64,000 nt of DNA from Marsupella aquatica (taxonomy: Eukaryota; Marchantiophyta). The notes beneath the pieces are model-generated. The model saw only the letters and a list, made by a program, of their open reading frames with translations. It was not told the DNA's origin and searched no databases. The translations under genes were made by a program, and so were the position numbers. Numbering within the stretch: the stretch's first letter is position 1; each line of letters begins with the position of its first letter. The stretch spans positions 23,932,001-23,996,000 of the forward strand of contig OZ316895.1 in NCBI GenBank assembly GCA_973895155.1, in the 5' to 3' direction. Shown piece after piece: positions 13,201 through 25,308 of the stretch.

Positions 13201-16200
13201 TAACCTATCAAGACAATAGCCAGAAAGTGTTATCTAGTTTGTTTCACTTGCCTTTGTCTCGATCTTTTATGTTAGTATATTAGAAAACTTAGAGTAAGTA
13301 GATCAGTACCCCTACTTTTCATATAGTTATTGGACATAATAGAGATGAGTACAAAAATTGTTTGTGTGAGCTGTGGGGAAAGTGGCAGATTGTGCATGGA
13401 ATGGGCGCACAGTGACACCTTTAGGTTGATATCATGGTCAGAAAAAAATGTCACCATTATTCAATGTCCAAGGAGGCTTCTTGCTAATATGACATTGATA
13501 AACAGACAATGAGAAAGAAAGACAAGGGATCTAGCATATATGATAGTGTCTAGATGTATGTATGTTATTTTATTCCTAAACCAAAAAACAATTGAAGCAA
13601 ATACTGAATGAGAACACATTATAATTTCCATGACAAACCTTGACAAAATATTAGAGATATTGGAGATTGGCATGTTGATTATATTTTCAGGCGAGATGGC
13701 CTTGCGATTCATGGCTGCAGGTTCACTTGCAGGCTTTGTTGATGAAAGTACGTATGTGAGAAAATTTCCTTGATGACAAGAAAAGTGTTTGCAGTATTGT
13801 TGTGGTTGTGTTTTTAGACAAAGTTATCTAGATGAAAAAAATATATTGGGGTTCACTTAACTTCTAGAAATAGGTCACTTGCATATAACACTCTCTTAGG
13901 TAACCCAATCATGCAGATCTTTTAAAAACATCTAGAGTAATACTGACCAAATAATTACTAGAGACCAAAAAAGTGAATACAATCAATAATAAGTTATTGA
14001 TTTTAAAAACCAGGCAAGAAAACATTTTTGAATGTAAACCTGAGCCACCAAGTTGAAGCTTTGATCAGTTGGGTCACAAACCTTTGTGAGAAAAAACGGA
14101 AGTGCCCATACTATATCCCCCCCAACCGTGTATTATTTAAAGAACTCAAGGAGAACTAGTTTATTTACCAGGGGAGGGACAAGAATCCCATCCAGAATAA
14201 GGAAAATCTGTCCGCATGTGATCATGAGAAAATGAAACTGCACGGTGCACCACAATGCTATTTCTATGTAAAGTACAATGTCTGACTTAAATAAATCCCC
14301 AAATTGGTGTCATATGAAGTTTTTCCTATCTAGAAATTTATACATGATATTCTACATTTGTGTGTTATGGTTGTTAATCCCATTGTTAATTCAGTCTGTG
14401 CATTGTGTTTATAGGGATGAATATTGTTGATACTGTTGTTATAGTTATCTCCTTTGGTGCCACTGGTTTTGGACCCAGCAAAAATTATCCAAATATAACT
14501 CCAATTCGAATGTTGCGTTGGTTTTATAAGAAGAACAGCCACAATGAAGACCAAGGGGAAGACATATCCATATCGGTATGCACTGAACTCCGTTTGTCCC
14601 ATATGTTCTATTTCCAAACAACATAATTGCGCAATTGAAGTAAAAATGCACAAGATTCATGGGTGATTTTTTTAACCAAAAACTATCTTTGCATAAAGTC
14701 TCCAAAATGACAATATGTAGAAGTAGATGGAAGCTTTAGTCCATTGTCAGTGCATGATACTAAAGAGATGTTTATGGAGAAAAAGTGACTAGCTAGGATC
14801 TAGATCCATAATCTGCAGGACACATGTCTCACTCATTAGTGGGGGCATCATTCATTTAATAATGTCAATGGTGCATAAAAATAAGACCATTGATACGAGG
14901 TGTCACTCGTTGAAATATAGTATGTATTCAAAGACAGAACAATAGTGATCTCGACCATTTTCTACTCTCCATCAATTTGAATTAACAACCTTCCAAATGG
15001 ATTATAATAATGGAGGATTATGCTGCCTACAGTCCAACCATTTCACTCTAATCCATGGTTTAACTATTTTTAGATATATTTGAGCTACCCAGAGGAAGAC
15101 TGAAGTACTCATTATTTAGTTAGCTGTAAGTTACCAAGGTGATTTGCATGTGAACATCTTGTTAGACACTACAGTAGCTAGAATGGCTGTCATAAACAAA
15201 GAAAGAGAACAATTTCCTCAAGCCAGGCTACAAAGACAAATGTCACACCTCTATAACTATCACATAAGTGCAAATGAATAAAGACAATAGTCTCTATAAT
15301 TGTGTTGTACTGTATGTTTAAAGAGAAAAACGAAATGATAAATACTTAATTAAATCAGCAAGCCAACTTAAACAACTAATCTGACTTGCTATCAAAATAG
15401 CATTGATGTTCATTTTGTTTGATGTAGGTGGCAATCATACGAAGTTTTGGATCGTTGGCAAGCGTGTTTTTTTTCTTCACACTGGTCATTCTTGTATATT
15501 CCATAGTTGGCATGGAACTATGGGGCGGCCAATTCAGCAAATTTGATGATGGCTATCCACGTGCCAACCATGATACTATTTTCCAAGCTATGCTATTATG
15601 GTTTTCAGTGACCACAGCTGAAAGTTGGCCTAATCATATGTGGAACACAATGCGTCCTGGGATGCCATACCAGTTACACTTCCTAAATTGTCTTCAACTC
15701 TTGTGGACCAAGTCTCAGTGGATTCTTCACATAATTTTATGGACTTTAGCATCTGACATAATGTTGGTGTCAATAGTGTTGTTTCACTTTAAGATGGATA
15801 TGGTGACCCCAATTGTGACCTTTCTTTAATCATGTTGCACCTCTCATGAATGGCATATATTGCAGTAAATAACTCAAAAAATGCATGATGGTTATTGAGG
15901 GACAATTGTGTCCATATTATAAGACAAGAGTGCAGGTTGCAAGCATTAATTAGCAGTGACATGGATCATATGATGTGGCAGGTGGATGGGACCTATCATG
16001 TTTATTAGTTACTATATGACATCTACAATAGTTATTCTGAACCTCATCATGGCTGTGATTTTGGAGCAAACTGAGCTGACTGACAACCAAAAAAAGTACA
16101 TACAAAAGGTTTGATACCTCAGAGACAAGAATTATGGACAAAGATAAATTAATATATTTTGTTAAAGTTTGGTGTAACCTTTAGACTGGAGATGTCTTTA

Positions 16201-19200
16201 GTTATGCATCCATCAATTAAACACAGTTTAAATTCACCATACTTAGCATGACCTACTCTGAGTGCGGCCTCATTCCATCATTTTGAAAAATTAACATGTT
16301 GTAGTGAATGGCTGGCTTCGTTTTGTGATTAAAAATTGCATTGTTCTCAATCTACCAGGATGCCTTGTGTTGTTGGAATATGAATCCTAGCTAGGGAAAG
16401 AACTTTTGTTATTATTGGCCATATGTTCAATTTTGTAGCATTGTTCAATTTCTTCTGATTGTAATGCATTGTTGTGATCTGTCTGGGGATGCTAGAGGGA
16501 TCATATAAAGTGGTTACAATCCAGGCATAGTCATCATGTTTCTACAACAAGGGGTTCAGATTGGCTTCTCGACGCTGTGCATGGTGCTCACAAAGGATAT
16601 AAGGGGGTGAAGAAGAGAATGAGTACCATAAAAGTCTCAAGAATGTCACTTTTCCCAGTGTTTCAGCCAGAAACTGGATATGTAAGGATGATCCCTGCTT
16701 CACAAGGTGGACCTCCCACTAGTGAGGGTCTTCTTCCCATAACCAACTCTCAAACACCATTAGGAGCAATACCCGAGGCAAAGCCCCCTACCAGAAGGTA
16801 TTCTTTTGGATCCCCAACAGCTACTATACCAGGGGCAGTGGCAGACCCCCCAAGCGAGGATAGAACAAAAGCAAGGATTTTTCGAAGAAGCAGCTTGAGT
16901 GCTTTAACTAGTATGGGTTTAATGTCTCCAGGTAGTTCTCATTCACCAATGCATCGAAGACCTAGCCATGATGCTGACAAGGTGGTTCTAAGAAGTGGTT
17001 TTGGCAAAATAAAGCCTGTAGTTGAAGGTGAAAACAGAACTGCATTGCAAACAGCGCTCTTACATGTTGTGGAAGAACAGAAAGAACTTTCCAAAATAGT
17101 GGACCAACAGAAAAGTGAATATGCCCAAGAACTTGCTGCTGTGATAACTCCAGTGCCTGGCGTACCAATTGATCCAAAATTGGCAACCCCTAAACTTGGG
17201 AAAATGCCATCTAGGAAAGAAAAGGAGACACGTATCTCATTTTCACTGTCTGACTATGAAGCAATTAAACCAATGGGTGAGAAGAAGGTTCCATGGTGGT
17301 TGTCCGAACCCTCTCTCTTTATCTTCAAACCTGATAATAGGTTCCGGATATTTTGCAACAAAGTAGCTGAGAATTCCTATTATCTTTATTGGCAATATAT
17401 ACTTATTTGGTTGAGTTTGCTTATTGTTGTGGAGCAAACTGAATTAGGATTTTACGAACTTTGGACAAGTCGGCCACAAATTTTGAATAACCTTGACTAT
17501 GCGCTTTGTGGTGTAAGTTTTCCTTTTTCATTCTCCTTCAAACTGGGTTTCACTCAATTTTCTTTGGGCATCAGTAGGGTCTTATTCATTCAAAAGTTGA
17601 TGATGTCTTAGTGATAGTTTAATTCAATGCACTCATCTGTTTAAGAAATTGCTAGATACTTCACCTTGTTTGCTTAAGTCCGTAGTCAAGTGTTTTACAG
17701 ATGTAACAATTCATGTGCCTGAAAATGTAAACATCATTGTCAGTTTTTTATGGACCTCAACTCAGCCATAGATCGATGTTTGTAAGCTGGGTTTGAGGCA
17801 GGCTTTGCAGTTACATAATGAAAATAGCATGAGACCATAGGACATGCAACATTTGAAGTTGTTGTGTTTTGAATGGTTAAATTTTAACCTTGGGAGCTAT
17901 GGATATACTGTAGTCTATGTTACTAAGAGACAGGACTGGTGACCCTATCACACATTCATGTGACCTTTTCAAGGATATTGAAAGAATCCCTATTGATGAA
18001 ATATGTTGCTGTTTGCACTGCATAATTAAGTCTCTCCAAAACTTCATTGCCTAGATCTTTTGAATTATCAATGAATGCTTGCTCAAGACCAATAATATCA
18101 CTTCAAGATTCATATGCAAATAGAACTCATGTCTTAAGTTTAACATTTGAAACTTTCAGTTCCACTTAACTAGCTCAATATTTATTTATGAATGAGCTAT
18201 TTATTTATGTTTCTTGTTATTTTTACTGATCACCTATGTTAGAATGTAATCTTAGAAACGTACTTTTATTGGTGCACAGTATTTAGAGTAGTAATATTTA
18301 TATATATACAAAACTCAACTCAGCTATCACTCAAAAATAATTCCTTCCTTGATAAGAATTATTCACAAATAGGAGAGGTACTTAGACTGAGGAGAACTTG
18401 TTCATGACTCATAAAGTTATTATTATGGAAGCTAAGTGTTTACATTGTACACATACATTCTGTGAAATTGGGTGTGAAGGAAAGGAGGGATAAATGAATA
18501 TTTATGTTATTGCCTGTGCTAGTCTTTACCTTTAATTTAAACTCTGGGATTATCTAAAGAGGAATTAGTAACTTGATTTCTTGCCCTGGGAATAATGAAG
18601 CTTTGATTATAAAACAATGTTCAATACAATTTCTTCCCCAGATGACACAACTTGGCTTGAGCAACACTGAACCAGAGCCATGTTCTAAATCCCCAAACAG
18701 GTCTTAGCAAGCTTGAACCAAGAGCTTTCTCTTGTTTATTTGTTTGTATCCTATATTGCAGTTTTGCACATTATGAATTTCTTGATTAAGAGGTCTCTTA
18801 ACTCATTTGTGCAATTATTGTTGGTTGCAGGCATTTTCCCTAGACTTCTTAATAAAAATTGTTGCTTACGGTTTTCTCTTTGCACCAGAGGCTTATTTGG
18901 GTGATCCATTCAATCTTATAGACCTCTTTTGCCTTATTGTACATCTTTGTAGAGTGCAAACCATAGTAGCGGGACCCTGGTTCAATATGTTCTTGCTATT
19001 ATCAATGACACGCCCTGCAAGATTTGTTGTTCGGGCACCTGGTTTGAGGACTTTAACAGTATCAATTTTCCGCACAATGCCAGCAATCGGCCAGATGCTT
19101 GTCTTCACTATTGTTATCTATGCTATCTTTGCTGTTATTGGAATACAGTTGTATGCAAACCGTTTCAGGTATTGCACTGATAGCTCGGTGACAGGTCATT

Positions 19201-19830
19201 TTGATTGTGTGGGCTACTTCTATAATAATGTCGGGATAATTGCCCCAAGGACATGGAGAAACCCTCCTTTTCATTTTGACAATTTTGGTGAAGCAATGTT
19301 GTCTTTGTTTGTTCTATCTACATTTGACAACTGGCTCGATCTATTTGCATACACTTCTATGGACATAGCTCATCAGCATGAATTACAGCCAACGCGAAAT
19401 GGTAGCCCTGAAAATATCATTTACTTTGTGAGCTTTGTTTGTGTGGGAGGCTTCTTCATTTTACGCATGTTTATTGGTATCTTTATAGACCAGTTTGGTA
19501 TTATCTCGGGATCTAAGTTGCTCACAGAGAGGCAAAAGCTATGGCGAGATACAAACCGTATTGTACAATCTATGAGACCAATTCGTCTTCCAAATCAACC
19601 CACGGGAATCATCCGAGGATTTTGCTATAGACTGGTTCACTCTAGGAGGTTTGAGCTACTTGTCATATTTGTGGTTCTTGTCAACTATGGTTACATAGCT
19701 TATCAACACTATGGCAGTGAAAGTATACTAGTACATTTTAAGCACGTTATGGACTTCCAGAATGTTGAGACTATGTTTGTTAGCCTGTACTTGGCGGAAG
19801 CCCTTGTCAAGTTTCTAGGTACTGAGGTGC

Positions 19831-19907
<77 letters not shown>

Positions 19908-22900
19908 TGAGGGAAACATAATCTTTTGCCATGTACCATGAATCATCACATTCTAGAACTCAAACCTGTTATTTTATCTGAGATATACTATCTTTCCACG
20001 GAAACAAGCGGTAATTACTAAGCTGACACTACACCATATATTAATAATATGCCACAATATGCACGAGTTGACACCCAGGCCAGATGTACAGGTATCATAC
20101 TGACCGCTTTGAACCACAGAGCCCCTGTCAATGGCAAGGAACCTCTGTCACTCCTGTTGACTTCAACAACTCCCACCCTCCTCCATGAATACAGTCATCC
20201 ATGTCAAGCCTGGCCTTAGTATGTTCCCTTAAACCACAACTGCCCTTCAAAAGCTACGGGTTACCCGTAGTTACCATTAAAAGTAAAATTTTCCTGCAAT
20301 TGTGGAGCAAACTGGCATGCTAGAGGAGAAAAGTGATTAAAATGTGGAAAAGGAGGAGATCTTGGACACTTCCACTTATATAGGGGAAGTTGTGGTTTAA
20401 GCAAACTAAGGTACATTGGGCTATACAGCCATTTGACCAAACTAAGCATACTGAAGGGCACATAGTCCTTACTAAGCTGCAGAGTTTGCTAAGATACAAC
20501 AGTGAGACCATGGGTGACTACTGTAGACTATATATGCTACTGGTGGGGAAATAGGAAATTTTCCCAACTAAGTTTCAGTGTCAAATTAGTAATTTCCATG
20601 GTTCCCATGCATGGCAATTCAGGAAGTCTCAGTTAAGTTGCAACAAGAAGCTGTTGGAACCAGTTTCAAAGTTTTGGTTTTGCTTTGAAAGACAATTCTT
20701 CATATAAAGAGTGCAAGGTTTTGAGGTTTTATTATGGAATTCTAGCAGCCCGAATTCTAGAAGACTGTTTTAATTTCAAGTAAGAGGTCATAAATGGATG
20801 AATCAATTGCAATATGTCTGTTTACAACTCTTATAGAGAGTGTGATGAAACCATGAGTCATTGTTTGCACATGACTATCTTATCAATACTGAGGTGTCAA
20901 ACTTTTACTTAGCTGTTTTAGATCAAACAAAAGCTTTGGGGTACTGACTCAAGTAAATGTCTAATCAAGCTTGTGTTCAAATCTTTGTTTGTAGTTTAAT
21001 GATTGGTGGCACCAAAAATGGAACTTGGCAGAATTTGTTATGGTCATCGTATCTGCATCATGTATATATCCTGAATTTGATTTGAATCAATATAGGACAG
21101 ATGTTGGTGCATTCTTCTACATATTAAGAATATTTCGGGTTATCCGGTATATCCCACAGCTTAGCAGTATGGTCTCGACAGTGCTTATAAGTTTGCCAAA
21201 TATGGTGGACATTGTGTGTTTGATGGGGATTGTATTGTTCCTTTTTGCTGGAATTGGAAACAGCTTATTTCCAACTCTCAAGAATGGGACATGCTATGGG
21301 GGTAATCTGAGCTTTGCTAGGTTCACAACAAGCTTTGTGCTGCTTTTTCAGGTAAATCTGATACTCACTATAGAACTTTTCAAACTTAAGCAATTGCCTT
21401 CTCACCCATTTCAAATCACGAAAAGCTTTTTTGTGCTAGCTAGTCATAGAAATTGCAGTTTTGCTTCCTAAAAGTGGATGTCATTGGAACTTTTCCAACT
21501 AAGTAGCAGCTTTTCCTCCTTATGAATAAGAAAAGAGTCATTGGATCAGTTAGGAGGTCATCTGTTAGGATTGAGGAAGGCTGAATGGAAGCTGGCCACA
21601 AATAATTACAAACTGTAATTGACAAATTCTAAGACATCATGATTTGCATGCAAGAGATCCGCTAGTACCAATAATATTGCATTCATGAAACAATATACAA
21701 TATATTACGAGTTCATGTATGATTGTAAATTCGACTTTTGAGGCATTGGTATGGCGCCCCGGTATGGCGCCCCGGTATGGCGCATGAACATTATTCCAGC
21801 TTCATTGGCCTAATTTATTTGAATGCGTCTTGAATGTTATTTTGGGCAGGTAACAACCTTGGACAACTGGTCATGTCTTCTACCAGACATGACTGTGCAA
21901 CAACCAAGCTGCACTTATGGTAAAAGTAAATACTCGTCAGACTGTGGACTTCCATCAGGAGGCATAGTGTACCTAGTTGTGCTCGTTTGTGTGACCAGTC
22001 ACATATTTGCGAACCTTTTTGTCGCTCAAATTATTGATAGTATCACCTTTGGATTGCTGGAGGAGAATGCTATGCTGACACCTGCTCATTTATATGCATA
22101 CCAAAACCTATGGGCTCAAAAAGATTTTGATTACTTGTAAGTCATGACACATACATTGATCTAACAAGGATAAAATTGTCTTTGAAAGTGGCTATTTTGT
22201 TTTTTTGCCAAAACTGAGTCCAAAACCATTTTGTAAAAACATTTGTATTTTTGACATTGCGCCTATGTGCAGTGAAGAAAGGTTTGAAAGCTCACATTTA
22301 TTATGAATTTATCCAAAGTGTTCATAGTGCCATGTCCTAAGATGTAGAAAGTCACAAGTTTTTCATCACAATCCTCAGTTGCCACAATGTCTATTATCGG
22401 TTAAAGTTGTGCATCAAGACATATACCCCCCCTCTTGTAGATCTCCCTTGCACCCGGTGCATGGGGAAGGCATACTATTAAGGGGGGAGGTAGAGGGGTA
22501 CATATGAAAAGTGGGGAGTAGGTACGGGGAGAGGTGGAGTACGAATTACATACACAAAAAGATGGGAGTATGTACAGGGAGAGGGAGTACATAGGGGCTT
22601 AAACCGCCACTGGCCACATAGAAGCTAGGAGTGTCCAAAACTTCCTCCAGTTCCCATATTTCACTCACTTCTCTCCTCTCCATGGCATTGTGCTCCACAA
22701 TTCCAGGAAAAAGTTGCTTAATTGGTGAAACCTGGTGGATCCAGGTTCTGTCATGGCTAGTGGCAATTTAAGAACCATGTGGGTCATCAGTAGGGCTTGC
22801 AGAGAGACAATCTAGCTAGGCCATTGATTTGGAGAAAACTATGGTGGCCTTGAAAAACTATGGTGGTATTCTGATATATTAAAATTAAGACAAAGCAGTA

Positions 22901-25308
22901 GTTTTGAATAAAGATTATTGGCAAGGTAGATGCCTCAGTCGATTAAAAAGACAAAAGTAGTGGAACCTTCTCAAATCTCTTAGAAACCTGAAATGCAATC
23001 ATTTTTCATGTCCCAACTCTGCCCTGATTTGGGTGTTGTCTTATTTTAAGGGCCTTACTTATTTTGAGGATCCCCCTAATTTGGTGGGGTTCCAGCAATG
23101 AATAAATAAAAAATAAGGAACCTCACTGAATCTTAGTTTTACATGTGCACTTTGTACAAGAGTGTAGTCTCTAAATGAAAGTACTTTCTTGATTCCAAAG
23201 CTAAAAAGAGTACCAAGTTATAATGAATATAGTAGTGAAACTCTTTATGCACATGTTTCATTGCTTCTTGCAGGGCCACAGGCTACATTGGACACCACAA
23301 GCTGAGGGAATTTGTGAACAGGCTTGGTCCACCTTTGGGACGACGTCTCACATTCCAAGACAAGTGGTAAGTAGTATTTGACTTTAAAGTCGTAAGTAAT
23401 TATTTAGTTCATATTTGGTTGAATATATTATGCATTATTTTGTTATCATGAACTCTATCCACTTTATGGAGTTTGAGTGCATTTTAAGTATAAGCACACA
23501 ATACGAAGCATTGCTGATTCTGGGGAGCAATTTAATTACAAACTACAGTAAACAAACAAGGTAACTTTCCAACAACAAAAAAACCAAAAGATATCATTTC
23601 TCATTCAGTGCACACATCATAGCTTCCTTAAGCTTTTGATTGTTCATTAATATATTGTGAATCAAATGCAACAGGTTTACTCGGATAGAATATGAAGCTC
23701 TCAACTTTCGGAGTTCAAGAGGAATTCCTTTCCGATCATTGCTTGAAACGTTGGTTTTGTACAAAATTGGGCCAAAGGTGTGTTTGAAAAGTTCAACAAC
23801 AAATAGCATACATAGGACTTTAGAATACCTATTTAAATAACAAAAATTTAGCTAAATTTCACTAACTGTTATTTTTTCATTGTCATTATGCCCAGGTTAA
23901 GTCTTCAAAAGATTAATTAAGTTCTTTTTGTTGGAGAATAATCAAAACAATGTTTTTATCCTATCTCAGATCTCATCTTAGGCTCGGGGGTTTCACTTCC
24001 ACAAGCATGGCACATCATGTGCAATGAAAGATATGGTCATTTTATTGGTTCTAAGGAATACTTAGGAAGTTTATGGGAAGAACATTATGGTCTTTTTAAT
24101 CAACATTTGAAATATTCCAAAAACATTCTAACTTTATAGGGGAACTTAAATAGTAATGTTTTCTTACATTTTAGGGGGTTGAGGCCTAAAAACGTCACAG
24201 CTGATGGGGAGGCCTCCATACAGTGAGACCCTGGCCCCAAGATCTTAGGCTCTCTTGCCTTGGTGGTCTATAGGATCTTGGGTTTCTTGATAAAGTTATA
24301 GTGAGGTTTTTGTTAGTTACTTTGGGCCCCCTTGGGTGCTCAGATTGTGGTATGGTCATGTTTTTGGTCCAGGTGATCTGTTGAGTGGGCTCCTTGGTGA
24401 GCACTGTATGGTTGTTGTCTTTTGGTTTAGCCAACTGTGAGCCTGGTTACCTTGGTCTTGCCCTGTCCATCCATTTCTGGGATTTTAGGACACTTATTGG
24501 AGTGAAGATTCACCCCATCCATGGGAATGATGGGTTACAAATATCAAATAAAAAACTAGGAGCCTGTTGGGGATAACGGCATGGAGATCTTAAGGCTTGC
24601 AAACTTACTGTAATTACCAAAATTTATGATACAAATGCATGATAGGATTAACTCAACTGTTGATTCAGCTCTACCTAGGAATAAAAGCAATGTCAATCTT
24701 AACATAGGTCTCAATCATGTGAAATTTTCACTCTCTATGATCTTTATATACAAAAACGTCAACATCAGTTAGGTAATTATCCCACGACTCCTTTTAATTT
24801 GAAAAGATCTCCTTACAATTCCAAGCATCACTGGAGAGTGTGAAGCCTTAAAATATCACATACATTCCAATAAAGAAAAAAATGCTGACTCACTAAACAC
24901 TGATCGATAAGCTGACATAAACCAGATTTTTGCAAACACTACTTTATCCTTGGAGACCAAGATCATGAAAATACTTCATGAAAACATATTTTTCAAAAGA
25001 TGATGCATGCAACTGTGGATCTTATTTATCTCAATGTTTTTTTATTGATTAATGTCAATTTGGTTGTTATTGTATAGGGCTTGGAGCTCCCGTTGAGGAT
25101 AGAGAGGGAAAGGCAAGTTCAAGCACTATATAGAACTGGTGCAGCTATTAAGATTCAGGCTCTAGGTCGTGGCTACTTGCAAAGAAAAGGTTTCTATAAA
25201 AACAGAAAAGTGGAGGAGACAGAAGAAGACAGAACACCCAAGAGACTCAGATCAAAAGGGTTTGGGTCTCGCATAATGAGATCTGTGTCATCATTGAGGA
25301 GGCATTAG
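4204..25308 (+). CDS. four-domain voltage-gated calcium channel, CaV alpha-1-like (23 exons)
   Basis: Predicted pore-forming subunit of a plasma- or ciliary-membrane Ca2+ channel, about 1,882 aa. Exons, all phase-compatible and totalling 5,649 nt: 4204-4427, 4811-5168, 5371-5404, 5755-5869, 6490-6600, 6773-6890, 7255-7379, 7772-7883, 8352-8423, 8969-9032, 10233-10336, 11191-11761, 13655-13747, 14415-14575, 15428-15672, 15982-16095, 16552-17512, 18831-19826, 20995-21351, 21850-22136, 23274-23366, 23675-23777, 25078-25308. Four S1-S6 repeats are visible. Filter motifs are TFEGW (E428), TAESW (E819), TFDNW (D1360) and TLDNW (D1650). Arg-rich S4 segments occur in repeats I, III and IV; repeat II has only two Arg. 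After the last S6 comes a CaV-like EF-hand/pre-IQ region and an IQ motif (residues 1832-1833). N-terminus and inter-repeat linkers carry many RxxS sites. Start: first ATG after an in-frame stop at 4177. Least certain are exon 3, the 3' ends of exons 12, 15 and 16, and the 5' end of exon 17. A NALCN channel is unlikely (its third filter residue is Lys); TPC has only two repeats. Confidence 0.92.
8110..8212. repeat. imperfect inverted repeat inside a channel intron
   Basis: The left arm near 8112-8145 (reads TTCTTCCATGACGAATTAAT) and the right arm near 8180-8212 (TTGTCATGGAAGAAT) are imperfect reverse complements, predicting a hairpin of about 100 bases in the intron between exons 8 and 9. It could be a small foldback element. 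I see no clear target duplication. Confidence 0.5.
10731..10796. repeat. dispersed repeat, copy 1 of 3
   Basis: A block reading GGTCTAGAGGCTTCACTCTA, followed after about 35 bases by CTTTATTAGTA, recurs in similar form near 33009-33077 and 50661-50723. The family is unknown. Here it lies in the intron between channel exons 11 and 12. Confidence 0.45.
19833..19904 (+). repeat. (TC)36 microsatellite beside a splice donor
   Basis: Thirty-six perfect TC units begin six bases after the end of channel exon 18, directly behind the proposed donor GAG|GTGCGA. It is intronic, although the frame stays open through it as Ser-Leu repeats. Confidence 0.97.
20229..20400. mobile_element. short TIR element flanked by TTAA (copy 1)
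   Basis: A 172-bp block with perfect terminal inverted repeats (CTTAAACCACAACT at the left, its reverse complement at the right), no coding capacity, sitting in the intron between channel exons 18 and 19. A related copy lies at 57838-58059. The ends are compatible with a TTAA target (piggyBac-like) or a TA target (mariner-like); the palindromic TTAA does not separate these. Confidence 0.65.
21748..21783 (+). repeat. 13-bp tandem repeat, about 2.7 units
   Basis: The unit GGTATGGCGCCCC is repeated head to tail in the intron just before channel exon 20. It is GC-rich compared with the surrounding intron. Confidence 0.85.
23983..24241. mobile_element. non-autonomous hAT-like MITE (copy 1)
   Basis: A 259-bp element begins CTCGGGGGTTTCAC and ends with a decayed complement (GTGAGACCCTGG...). 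It is flanked by the exact 8-bp direct repeat ATCTTAGG (23975-23982 and 24242-24249). It carries no ORF and lies in the last intron of the channel gene. The internal sequence matches the copy at 52954-53250. An 8-bp duplication is typical of hAT elements. Confidence 0.8.

Noticed and set aside
15673-15829. Extension of channel exon 15 past the repeat II pore
   Set aside because: The frame stays open, but the residues do not resemble S6, and S6 is encoded by the next exon, reached in phase from 15672.
4204-25308. Channel as a NALCN, CatSper or two-pore (TPC) protein
   Set aside because: Four repeats exclude TPC and the single-repeat CatSper/EukCat types; the third filter residue is Asp, not the Lys of NALCN, and the C-terminus matches the CaV pre-IQ/IQ layout.
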